DNA from: JANYGM01 sp043764015
Lineage (GTDB): Bacteria; Bacteroidota; Bacteroidia; Cytophagales; Thermonemataceae
Reading direction: 5' to 3'
NCBI GenBank assembly: GCA_043764015.1
Contig: JAYUKY010000054.1
Coordinates: 1 to 49,122 of the forward strand
Length of the DNA: 49,122 nucleotides
Part shown: piece after piece, positions 24,415-31,356 of the stretch
Numbering within the stretch: position 1 is the stretch's first letter
Layout of the letters: each line of letters opens with the position of its first letter
Translations under genes and position numbers: made by a program
The notes under the pieces: model-generated
Database searches by the model: none
Told to the model about the DNA's origin: nothing
The model's input: the letters and a program-made list of their open reading frames with translations, nothing else

Positions 24415-24715
24415 TTTCTTTATTTCTTCTGAATAAATCCCAAAAACTTTTTTTCTTTCTTACTGGTAAAGTGTCTTTTGGTATTGTGGTGGTGTTTTTG
24501 TTATCTTTAATGATTTGGTCAATATCAATAGTACCGCCGTTTTTGACTTTGATTTTTTCGTTTGTAATGTTGTAAACCGTAATATTTTGTGGCGGACATT
24601 TTGGTATCTCTGGGCAAACGTGCAAAGTAGTTGCTACTTGCCACGACAAAAGCGCACCAATAATAAACCCAATAATGCTACCAATATTTTTTCCTAAAAA
24701 AGCTAAAAACATCAT
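24398..24715 (-). CDS. Single-span membrane protein with basic tail (105 aa)
   Basis: It has an N-terminal membrane helix (residues 4-27: FLAFLGKNIGSIIGFIIGAL onward), then CPEIPKCPPQNI, an NGGTIDIDQIIKDNK segment and a very basic C-terminus (RKKKSFWDLFRRNKENGTK). The 3' end overlaps the ParB-like start by 17 bp, indicating translational coupling. It is probably a virion-membrane or lysis accessory protein. Confidence 0.55.
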   Translation of the reverse strand: MMFLAFLGKNIGSIIGFIIGALLSWQVATTLHVCPEIPKCPPQNITVYNITNEKIKVKNGGTIDIDQIIKDNKNTTTIPKDTLPVRKKKSFWDLFRRNKENGTKT

Positions 24716-24724
24716 AATTTTAAA

Positions 24725-25438
24725 TTATTTGAATAGTGTAAAAGCACTTAGTAACAACCCCAAAATAGGTAGGAGATTTGATTTTTCTTCTTTTGGCGGT
24801 TCTAAAACAAAAAAAGTATTATCATAACCCTGATTTATCAAAGGTTTTACAGTCGGTTTTACTGCAACTGGAACGATGACTTGTGTAGGTTTTACCACTA
24901 CTGGTGCAACTACTTGTGTATTCGTTTGTGTTGTTGTAGTAGGTTTTACATAAGGTTTTGTACTTTCTGTTCTAAAACCGTACCATTCCTTACCAAAAGA
25001 TGCACCGCTACCACTTATCCACCCTCTACGTTTTTTGTCGGTGCTGATAACCTCAAAATAATTACCTTCTCGCATGCGTCCAGTAGTAAACCACGCCACG
25101 CCATTTGTAGGACTGTTATTACTCATAGGATTTGCCACAAACAACAAAATACCGTTATCACTCAAAACGACTGCCTGAGAAAGTAAACGCCTTGCGCCCT
25201 GCTTTGTCTCATAAAAATCTCCGGTAAGTACCAAATCTTTTGAAAAACTGACACCTCGTGTTTTTAATGTATAATATTCTCTATCATCATTTTTAAACGT
25301 CAATGTTGGCGTGAATACCTCAACGGTGATTTTTAAAAACAAATCTTTTGCTTCCTGCAAAGTTTTTGCCTTAATACCTCCTAATGGATAATCTGGATAT
25401 GATTTTAAAGCAACTGTATATAATCTTGTGATTAACAT
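24725..25438 (-). CDS. Tail-anchored beta-rich virion-type protein A (237 aa)
   Basis: An N-terminal beta-rich domain (about 1-160) contains KAKTLQEAKDLFLKI and GVAWFTTGRM. An SH3-like segment (KKRRGWISGSGASFGKEWYG), a Thr/Val/Pro-rich stalk with repeated VVVKPTQVIVPVAVKPT units and a C-terminal hydrophobic anchor (LLPILGLLLSAFTLF) follow. The next gene (25,443) has the same order: K-A-G/T-Q-E-A-K near the start, an SH3-like repeat and a C-terminal anchor. The element 3 protein at 45,878 shares the SH3-like part. These could be spike or vertex proteins rooted in a viral membrane. Confidence 0.55.
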   Translation of the reverse strand: MLITRLYTVALKSYPDYPLGGIKAKTLQEAKDLFLKITVEVFTPTLTFKNDDREYYTLKTRGVSFSKDLVLTGDFYETKQGARRLLSQAVVLSDNGILLFVANPMSNNSPTNGVAWFTTGRMREGNYFEVISTDKKRRGWISGSGASFGKEWYGFRTESTKPYVKPTTTTQTNTQVVAPVVVKPTQVIVPVAVKPTVKPLINQGYDNTFFVLEPPKEEKSNLLPILGLLLSAFTLFK

Positions 25439-25442
25439 AATT

Positions 25443-26144
25443 TTACTTTCTAAATGTTGAAATAATCAACGCAAGGACACCCAAACCTAATAAAGTCTTA
25501 AAAGTTCCCGCATTTTCTTGTATGGTTTCCACTGTATCACGCACCGCTTGTAAAGGTTGTTGTATCACTACATTTGCCACGTCCGCCGTAAAATCTGACC
25601 AGGTATCCGCATAATTAAACCTTCTATCAAATAATAACCACCCGTTTACGCTTTTATCTGCATTCGTTACATTGTGCCACAAAGTACCATTAGCACCATA
25701 AAAAACATATCCAGTTGTAAAGTATCTTTGTGTTGCTGTCAAATGCATTACATTGATAGTTCCCACTACTTTTGTATTAGTTGGTTGCTCATAAATTGGA
25801 TAAGTATTTGATAAATTAGAACTATTTAAAAGTTGTTTTACATCTATCATTCTAGCTCCTAATTTGGTTACTGCTAAATTACTTGTAGCTACTAAATCCT
25901 TTGTTGGAAGTTCTGCTACAAACTGCAAACCGTATTCAGAAACAACCAAAGGCAAACCTAAAGTATTACCAAAGTTTAGAATGATTTTTATTAAAACAAC
26001 TGTTTTTTTGGTAGCTAAAATAGTTTTTGCTTCTGCTTGTGAGCCTGCACGCATATAACCTACAATGTAACCTGCTTTTATTGTTCTGCCGTTTATGGTT
26101 ACATCTTTGGTGCTTATAACTGCTACTAATTTTGTATCTATCAT
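25443..26144 (-). CDS. Tail-anchored beta-rich virion-type protein B (233 aa)
   Basis: This protein is similar in plan to the 24,725 protein. It has an N-terminal beta domain (KAGYIVGYMRAGSQAEAKTI), an SH3-like middle with SNTYPIYEQPTNTKVVGTIN and GTLWHNVTN followed by GWLLFDRRF, an amphipathic helix and a C-terminal membrane anchor (FKTLLGLGVLALIISTF). The 4-bp spacing to the neighbours supports one operon. A paired spike, receptor-binding or penetration role is inferred; there is no family match by eye. Confidence 0.55.
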   Translation of the reverse strand: MIDTKLVAVISTKDVTINGRTIKAGYIVGYMRAGSQAEAKTILATKKTVVLIKIILNFGNTLGLPLVVSEYGLQFVAELPTKDLVATSNLAVTKLGARMIDVKQLLNSSNLSNTYPIYEQPTNTKVVGTINVMHLTATQRYFTTGYVFYGANGTLWHNVTNADKSVNGWLLFDRRFNYADTWSDFTADVANVVIQQPLQAVRDTVETIQENAGTFKTLLGLGVLALIISTFRK

Positions 26145-26148
26145 TTTC

Positions 26149-26667
26149 CTACTGTAAAACTTGTTTTAAATGCTTTGTTGGGTCTTCTGCTTTGCCATTT
26201 ACATATATTTCAAAATGTAAGTGAGAACCTGAAATATTATTGGGACTGCTTCCCAAATAACCCATTAAACCTATCTTTTGCCCTGCTGATACACTTTGAC
26301 CATTTTTTACAAAAGATTTAGAAAGATGTACATAACGGGTTTTAAGTCCGCTTGTGTGGTGTATTTCAATAATGTAACCGTAAGTAGCATTATAACTGCT
26401 ATTTTTTACTACACCACTACCATACGATAAAATTTCGTGTTGTGCTAAATCTGCTGTAGTTTTGGGCGTGGTGCGTGGTACTAAATCTATTCCTGCGTGT
26501 CCGTGTCCGCCACGACTTGCGCCAAAGTTCCAACTTGTATTCCAAAAATCACCGCCAAAAGTTTTAGGTAAATAATATCTTTTTTTTGCATCTCTCAAAG
26601 GAAATACAAAACCTCCACTACCACCAAATAACGCCATTAAAGCAATTACACCAAATAAATAAATCAT
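26149..26667 (-). CDS. M23-family peptidoglycan endopeptidase, membrane-anchored
   Basis: The 172-aa protein has an N-terminal hydrophobic anchor (residues 1-22) and a complete LytM/M23 zinc peptidase domain. Ligands are His57 and Asp61 in HAGID and His151 in GSHLHFE, with catalytic His149 and His114 (YVHLS). M23 enzymes cut peptide cross-links of the cell wall. Element 2 encodes a second M23 protein (27,833) and a lytic transglycosylase (26,870) in the same operon, so this copy may be virion-borne and used for entry, with others used for lysis. Confidence 0.85.
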   Translation of the reverse strand: MIYLFGVIALMALFGGSGGFVFPLRDAKKRYYLPKTFGGDFWNTSWNFGASRGGHGHAGIDLVPRTTPKTTADLAQHEILSYGSGVVKNSSYNATYGYIIEIHHTSGLKTRYVHLSKSFVKNGQSVSAGQKIGLMGYLGSSPNNISGSHLHFEIYVNGKAEDPTKHLKQVLQ

Positions 26668-26870
26668 TATACATCTTTTGCAAAAAGTAACCCCGTGCCT
26701 GCAGTAAGTGCAATACTAGCACTTACCCAATCACCACGCAAACCAACCAAACAACCTGCAATAATACAAAAAGTACCTGCAGACGTTGTTAAATAGCTTT
26801 TTTTCATTCCACCCAACAAAACATAAATGTTTAGGTAAATTCTCAAAATTAATTCTTTAAGATTATTCAT
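26667..26870 (-). CDS. Small membrane protein, holin-like (67 aa)
   Basis: The protein has a charged N-terminus, two hydrophobic stretches (FCIIAGCLVGLRGDWVSASI and ALTAGTGLLFAKDV), and start and stop codons that touch the neighbouring hydrolase genes by one base. A two-helix protein between a transglycosylase and an M23 peptidase is a reasonable holin candidate, but virion membrane proteins look the same. Confidence 0.5.
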   Translation of the reverse strand: MNNLKELILRIYLNIYVLLGGMKKSYLTTSAGTFCIIAGCLVGLRGDWVSASIALTAGTGLLFAKDV

Positions 26871-27463
26871 TACAAAATTTCTTTAAATTTTTTGCTTACA
26901 AACTGCTTAAACTCTCCTTTTGTAATAGCATTGTTATTATTGATGTCAAAAATTTTGTTTACTTGTGCTATCAATAAAACTCTTGCGGGACTTACTTCAC
27001 TACCAATAATATAACTATCTGGTTGTGAGAGTGCGTAAGGATAAAAAGTAGCTACATACAAATCTTGTGGACTTTTGATTTTTCCTACCAAACCCAAACC
27101 TTCAAAATATTTCTGAACATATACAAGTTGTTGTATTGCAGACATATTCATTAGTGCCGTTGTGGTTGTTCCCAACCATTTTGCAGTATCTGGCATAAAC
27201 TGAATTAAACCAGTTGCGCCACCTTGTGGGTTGTACGCCTTATGATTTATGCCACTTTCTGAATTCATCATAGCAAGTAACCATTCATAAGGAAATCCTA
27301 AAACGGTTGTAACTTTTTTCAATTCATCTATAAAACTTTGTCCGTACCTTGTTAAAGCGGTTTTTTCGTAACTAGTCATTTTCTTTCTTGTGTTTGGTTT
27401 GGCTGATGCTTTTGTTGCTGATGCAATAATAATCACGCCCAAAATAATAAACGGAATTATCAT
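26870..27463 (-). CDS. Lytic transglycosylase (SLT fold) with EF-hand-like tail
   Basis: The 197-aa protein has an N-terminal membrane helix (IIPFIILGVIIIASA) and a Slt domain. Catalytic Glu69 lies in AMMNSESGINH, followed by the family motif GGATGLIQFMP at 81-91. Near the C-terminus, FDINNNNAITKGEF resembles a single calcium-binding EF-hand/dockerin loop. Such enzymes cleave glycan strands to anhydro-muropeptides. With an N-terminal anchor, this one is likely membrane- or virion-bound. FLiP-like viruses also rely on virion-associated muralytic activity, but the equivalence is an inference. Confidence 0.8.
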   Translation of the reverse strand: MIIPFIILGVIIIASATKASAKPNTRKKMTSYEKTALTRYGQSFIDELKKVTTVLGFPYEWLLAMMNSESGINHKAYNPQGGATGLIQFMPDTAKWLGTTTTALMNMSAIQQLVYVQKYFEGLGLVGKIKSPQDLYVATFYPYALSQPDSYIIGSEVSPARVLLIAQVNKIFDINNNNAITKGEFKQFVSKKFKEIL

Positions 27464-27466
27464 AAA

Positions 27467-27721
27467 TTATTTAGTTTCTGCTTTTACAAGCCGTTTCTCT
27501 TGATTTTCAAAGTGAAAATTTAGTTTGTCTATTGACCGTGTAAGGTCTTGGAAAGTTTTTATATTTATTTCGCTTTGACTTTCTAACTTCTCAATTCTTA
27601 TTTTTTTAGCGTTTAAACGTAATTCAATTACGTTTAAACGTCCCTCAATGGTATAATACAGTCCGCACAATAAAACTACTGTAGGAATTATATTTTTTAA
27701 CATCTCAATTCCCTTTAACAT
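27467..27721 (-). CDS. Membrane-anchored coiled-coil protein (84 aa)
   Basis: The protein has an N-terminal hydrophobic helix (MLKNIIPTVVLLCGLYYTIEG) followed by heptad-patterned charged helix to the end (LNVIELRLNAKKIRIEKLES). This is the shape of an inner-membrane spanin or of a virion membrane protein. It is spaced 3 bp from the transglycosylase and translated just after a 34-residue gene. Confidence 0.5.
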   Translation of the reverse strand: MLKGIEMLKNIIPTVVLLCGLYYTIEGRLNVIELRLNAKKIRIEKLESQSEINIKTFQDLTRSIDKLNFHFENQEKRLVKAETK

Positions 27722-27724
27722 AGT

Positions 27725-27829
27725 CTATTCCTTTGTAGTTGTTTCTGTTGTTTTAACTTTCTTTGTAGGGGTTGCTTTTCCTGAAGGTTTTACTTGTGTT
27801 GTTACAAGTAGCATTAATAATTTATTCAT
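27725..27829 (-). CDS. Very small hydrophobic-then-basic peptide (34 aa)
   Basis: ATG 27,829 to TAG 27,725 encodes a product starting MNKLLMLLVTTQVKPSGKAT and ending in Thr/Lys/Glu-rich sequence. It fills the gap between the M23 gene (3 bp away) and the 84-aa gene (overlapping junction) exactly, as expected for a real operon member. The tiny hydrophobic N-terminus with a basic tail could be a membrane peptide. Function unknown. Confidence 0.45.
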   Translation of the reverse strand: MNKLLMLLVTTQVKPSGKATPTKKVKTTETTTKE

Positions 27830-27832
27830 TTT

Positions 27833-28231
27833 TTAATTAAATTGAAAATATGTTGTTGGGTCTATATCTTTGCCGTTTTCTTTTACGCCAAAATGCAAAT
27901 GTACGCCTGTACTAAAACCTGTCGTGCCCATTGTACCTATTTCTTCCCCTTGATGTACTTTGTCACCTACATTCACCCGCTTATTAAACAAGTGACAAAA
28001 AGTTGTTACTATTGTCTCGTGTTGGATAATCACATAATTACCATTTAGGTTATCATAACTTGATTTTATCACCGTTCCAAAAGCTGGAGATACTACGGGC
28101 GTTCCTTGCTTGTTTGCCACGTCTATTCCATTGTGCCATTGCTTTACGCCCTGCAAAAACCTAAACCCAAAACCAGAGGTAACCACTCCAGTAGTTGGAA
28201 GTTTCAAATTGTATTTTTCGTGTGTTTTCAT
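27833..28231 (-). CDS. M23-family peptidoglycan endopeptidase, soluble
   Basis: The 132-aa protein is nearly the bare M23/LytM domain. His33 and Asp37 (HNGID) and His113 (VHLHFG) bind zinc, and His111 and His80 (FCHLF) are catalytic. There is no signal or anchor, so it either stays in the cytoplasm until a holin acts or is packaged into particles. The start codon overlaps the stop of the previous gene. It is one of three wall hydrolases in a 2.1-kb block. Confidence 0.85.
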   Translation of the reverse strand: MKTHEKYNLKLPTTGVVTSGFGFRFLQGVKQWHNGIDVANKQGTPVVSPAFGTVIKSSYDNLNGNYVIIQHETIVTTFCHLFNKRVNVGDKVHQGEEIGTMGTTGFSTGVHLHFGVKENGKDIDPTTYFQFN

Positions 28232-28515
28232 TATCCTATAAAAGTTGTATGAATTGATTTAATGATGTAAACATTATTATCCAAATCTAGGTCATTCGGA
28301 AACTTAATCTCATATTTTGTTTTGTCTATTGCGCCAAAAACTGGAGACAAAAATTTTAGTTCCTCACCATAAGACAAAGGAATACCATTTATACGAACTT
28401 GCGCGCACCGACTGATAAATGTAATATCCGAATGCATTTCTTCTCGTATAGTACTTGGCGTAAGTGTTTTGTTACGTACTTCTTTGTCTATTGTGTTATT
28501 TATGAATTGTGCCAT
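28231..28515 (-). CDS. Hypothetical small structural protein (94 aa)
   Basis: The protein is beta-rich, with ISRCAQVRINGIPLSYGEEL and a tail of the form FPNDLDLDNNVYIIKSIHTT. It looks like a compact single-domain virion or accessory protein. It is co-translated with the soluble M23 gene (1-bp overlap). No family is recognised. Confidence 0.5.
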   Translation of the reverse strand: MAQFINNTIDKEVRNKTLTPSTIREEMHSDITFISRCAQVRINGIPLSYGEELKFLSPVFGAIDKTKYEIKFPNDLDLDNNVYIIKSIHTTFIG

Positions 28516-28525
28516 TTTGTTAGTT

Positions 28526-29191
28526 TTAGGAGTTTAACATACCTACAAATGTTTTTAATTGGTCTGGGTTTGTCTTTGCCATTATAGCAAGGTTATTGAT
28601 AGTTTTTACAAGTTCGTTATCACCCAAAACGCCCGCAATAGTTTCTAAATTAGCACCTGATACGTCTTCTTGTGTACTTCCTACTTGTGCCTTTGTGGTT
28701 TGCGTGGTTTGCATAGTTTGTGGCGTTGAATTTTTTTCGCTTAGTTTAGAAATATTTTCAACTATTCCCGCTACTTTGCTAATCATATCATTATCACCGC
28801 CTTTATTGATTTTTTTACTTTGCAACATCTCTTTTTTCAATGCTTCATATTTCAAATCATTTAACTTAGATTGATGTTCTAATTGCATTGTAAACATTTG
28901 TTGTTGCAAATTTTGCACGTCATTATTTTGTACAAAACCAATACTTGCGCTATTGGTTGGGCCGTGGATAACAAAACTATACGACATCTTACTGGCGGAG
29001 GAATTCATATCTTTCTGACCATGTAGCGTATAAGTACCTGCATTAAGTGTGTCTGTAATCTCCAAAAAACTGTTTACAAGATTTTCAATATCTTTATTTT
29101 CAGAACGCCCCACCGTGCCACCTTTCAAGTCGGTTATTGTGAAATATCCGAATTTATTTAGTCTTATCCAGTTGATGCACTTATCTAGCAT
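28526..29191 (-). CDS. Probable minor virion protein with coiled coil (221 aa)
   Basis: An N-terminal beta-rich part (1-90, with GYFTITDLKGGTVGRSENKD and SYSFVIHGPTNSASIGF) precedes a Gln/Met-rich coiled coil (VQNLQQQMFTMQLEHQSKLN), a Thr/Gln linker and a helical C-terminus. The mix of head domain and stalk is typical of vertex, spike or assembly proteins of small phages. It lies two genes after the candidate capsid gene in the late operon. Confidence 0.5.
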   Translation of the reverse strand: MLDKCINWIRLNKFGYFTITDLKGGTVGRSENKDIENLVNSFLEITDTLNAGTYTLHGQKDMNSSASKMSYSFVIHGPTNSASIGFVQNNDVQNLQQQMFTMQLEHQSKLNDLKYEALKKEMLQSKKINKGGDNDMISKVAGIVENISKLSEKNSTPQTMQTTQTTKAQVGSTQEDVSGANLETIAGVLGDNELVKTINNLAIMAKTNPDQLKTFVGMLNS

Positions 29192-29262
29192 TTTTGTAAT
29201 GTTTTGGGTTGATTTAATTTTTTAGTATTTTGGTAACATGTACATTTGTTACCAAAATAAAA

Positions 29263-29643
29263 CTATGCTTTTTCGTAAAAAACAAGAAACGTAATATATT
29301 TTCCTTCTGTAGGCAAACCTGCTAAAGGAGTGTTCCACTCTATTAGAGAGTTAGCCCAATCAATAGGTTTTTCAGATTTCAAAGAAAATGTATCTGCTCT
29401 TTCTTTGGTTTTCATTTCAGATATTGGAAATTTGTCAAAATGCAATGTTGCACCTTGTTTAAGCGTTACATAACGTTGTTGATTATCAAAATTATCCACG
29501 TCGTCATCTGCAGTATTTACTCTTGTCATTCCTTTAATCTTCATTCCCTTTAATTGTGTCTGGTCGCCAAATTTAATGCTTGTCATTAAATTTAAGACAG
29601 TCAAACGGATTAGCACACTTGCCGAAATTGTAGGTATAATCAT
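29263..29643 (-). CDS. Probable minor capsid/jelly-roll-like protein (126 aa)
   Basis: The sequence is dominated by beta-strand patterns (ISASVLIRLTVLNLM, QQRYVTLKQGATLHFDKFPI and EGKYITFLVFYEKA), compatible with a single small jelly roll. It directly follows the candidate major capsid gene, across a terminator-like hairpin. It may be a penton or minor capsid protein; structure prediction would decide. Confidence 0.5.
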   Translation of the reverse strand: MIIPTISASVLIRLTVLNLMTSIKFGDQTQLKGMKIKGMTRVNTADDDVDNFDNQQRYVTLKQGATLHFDKFPISEMKTKERADTFSLKSEKPIDWANSLIEWNTPLAGLPTEGKYITFLVFYEKA

Positions 29644-29657
29644 AATTATATTGATTA

Positions 29658-29700
29658 AGAAAAAAACGCCTTACAAAGGTTTATAAGACGTTTTTTTATT
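29658..29700. terminator. Bidirectional terminator downstream of the candidate capsid gene
   Basis: AAAACGCCTTA and TAAGACGTTTT form a stem with A/T runs on both sides, so a leftward transcript from the capsid gene can stop here or be processed here. Confidence 0.7.
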
Positions 29701-29726
29701 TTGGATTTTTATTTTTTCCTAAGAAA

Positions 29727-30488
29727 TTACGCTACTTTTTTGCGTTGTGCAATTCTAGCTTTTTTGATAGCTCCCAAATTGCCCGCCAATGCTTCTACTG
29801 CTTTTGCGCCACTTTCTAAGTGCATACCGTACAGAATTACGCAAATTTTGTAATCTACGTTATTCTCTACGCTTTGAATTTGTGCATTTTCAAAAACTGG
29901 CAATGAAAGGTTAACTTGTGGTTTTTTACCACCAGACACCATAAAATACGGTTCAATATCCGTAATCATTTTCTCAATATCAAACTCATCTTTCTGACCC
30001 AAAACAACCTGTTTCACTTCTGAAACTTGTTCGCCCAAAATTCTAATATCATTAGTTTTTTGTTGTTTTGGCACTTTTCTAAAGCGTAACAAATCAATCT
30101 GCTTAGCAAGAATTACGTTGTTATTGCGTATTTCCATAGAACCGTTGTACAAAACGCCATCCAAATGTTCAGGATCAAATGTTCCAGATTTTGGAAAAAC
30201 TGAACCATTTACATAAGACTGTGGCAAACTTGCGCCTTCTTGTCCTTTGATTACTCGCAATAAAAACACCCCAATACTGTGCGCTACAAAACCATCATTA
30301 GTATTTAACAGTCTTTCTGTGGCACTTTTTATCCTTGATAAATTTTCCAAAAAGTCTAAAGAAAAACTTGTTTTGTTGTTCTTAAAAATTTCTTCTTGGC
30401 GCAAACTTCCAATAGTTGGGGAAAGTTGCGGATTTTGTGCAACTAACCAGTTGCGTAATTCTCTATCTCTTGTCGCTTGACCTCGCAT
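29727..30488 (-). CDS. Candidate major capsid protein of element 2 (253 aa)
   Basis: This is the best capsid candidate in the element. After a helical start (about 1-70) come strand-rich segments: DGFVAHSIGVFLLRVI, DGVLYNGSMEIRNNNVILAK followed by QIDLLRFRKVP, and PYFMVSGGKKPQVNLSLPVF followed by VDYKICVILYGM. The LYNGxxxIxxNNxVI..I..LRFR pattern is like the first jelly-roll strands of membrane-phage capsid proteins. The gene is flanked by bidirectional hairpins (30,526-30,568 and 29,658-29,700), consistent with a separate abundant message. A double jelly roll would be short at 253 aa, so a single-roll form or other virion role is possible. The assignment is an inference. Confidence 0.5.
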   Translation of the reverse strand: MRGQATRDRELRNWLVAQNPQLSPTIGSLRQEEIFKNNKTSFSLDFLENLSRIKSATERLLNTNDGFVAHSIGVFLLRVIKGQEGASLPQSYVNGSVFPKSGTFDPEHLDGVLYNGSMEIRNNNVILAKQIDLLRFRKVPKQQKTNDIRILGEQVSEVKQVVLGQKDEFDIEKMITDIEPYFMVSGGKKPQVNLSLPVFENAQIQSVENNVDYKICVILYGMHLESGAKAVEALAGNLGAIKKARIAQRKKVA

Positions 30489-30525
30489 ATTTTTATTTTT
30501 TTGATATTTTGAAATTTAATTTTTT

Positions 30526-30568
30526 TAGAAAAAATAGCTACTAAACTACTTCTAGTAGCTATTTTTTA
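30526..30568. terminator. Bidirectional terminator upstream of the candidate capsid gene
   Basis: AAAATAGCTACTA and TAGTAGCTATTTT form a perfect stem with T-runs on both strands. It separates the 148-aa membrane gene from the capsid candidate. Confidence 0.75.
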
Positions 30569-30572
30569 TTTT

Positions 30573-31019
30573 CTACATTGCGCCAATTTCCTCAGAAACT
30601 TCGTCTTCTTCACCTGCTACAAAGTTTTCATCACCTGCGACAAAATCTTCATCTCCAGAAACTTCGTTGTAAAACTGTTCTGCTTCGCCAATGTATTCTG
30701 CTAATTGATGATTAGCTTGTTCAATAGCCATATTACGGGCTGATACTGAATAACCTGGATCTTCTACACCAGAAACCGCAAACCCAAAAGAACTTGCAAG
30801 CTCTTGTGAACCTACCGCAATCATTCCACTACCGACTTCTTCTACAAAATTACTTTTTATGAAGGTAGGTAAGAACGCACCTATAATCATAGCACCTATA
30901 CCCTTCCACATTTGCGGAACTGTTGCCGGCAAAACCTTTAAAATCATTTTTGTACCTATTGCACCAAGTCCCGCTCCGCCTATTTTTGTACCGACTTCTT
31001 TCCAGTTAATATTACCCAT
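30573..31019 (-). CDS. Gly/Ala-rich membrane protein with acidic tail (148 aa)
   Basis: Two hydrophobic segments (GAGLGAIGTKMILKVLPATV and GIGAMIIGAFLPTFI) lie in the first half, followed by a helical region. The last 35 residues hold two repeated acidic blocks (DEDFVAGDENFVAGEED). This is a typical small virion-membrane protein; the acidic repeat could face capsid or DNA-binding partners such as the very basic proteins encoded next door. Confidence 0.55.
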   Translation of the reverse strand: MGNINWKEVGTKIGGAGLGAIGTKMILKVLPATVPQMWKGIGAMIIGAFLPTFIKSNFVEEVGSGMIAVGSQELASSFGFAVSGVEDPGYSVSARNMAIEQANHQLAEYIGEAEQFYNEVSGDEDFVAGDENFVAGEEDEVSEEIGAM

Positions 31020-31092
31020 TTTTCATATTGTTGATATGTTTTAGTTTTGATTTACTTTTTTGATTTTATTTTTTACTTTTGAAAGGAAAAAA

Positions 31093-31311
31093 TTATTTTT
31101 TTCTTTCCGTTGCAATAGCTTTGTCTAGAGCATCACTTCTTGAATCTGCTTTACTGATTTCAGTTTTTATGCCTTTAAGGCTTTGTAAACCCCTTAAAGT
31201 AGCTTCCTTTTTTTTGTTTCTTTGGTTTTTCTTTGAAAGTGTACTTTTTAACCTTTGTGCTGGTGTGGTTTTCTTATCTTTTCCACCTACAGATGTTTTT
31301 TTACGTCCCAT
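31093..31311 (-). CDS. Very basic DNA-binding-type protein (72 aa)
   Basis: About one third of the residues are Lys or Arg (MGRKKTSVGGKDKKTTPAQR to KKNQRNKKKEATLRG), with no hydrophobic core visible. Such proteins in small phages condense or coat the genome within the virion. It lies between the transglutaminase-like fusion and the membrane protein in the late operon. Confidence 0.55.
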   Translation of the reverse strand: MGRKKTSVGGKDKKTTPAQRLKSTLSKKNQRNKKKEATLRGLQSLKGIKTEISKADSRSDALDKAIATERKK

Positions 31312-31356
31312 TTTGTTTGGTAATTAAAATATTAAAAATTTATTTTTTTGCTTATT

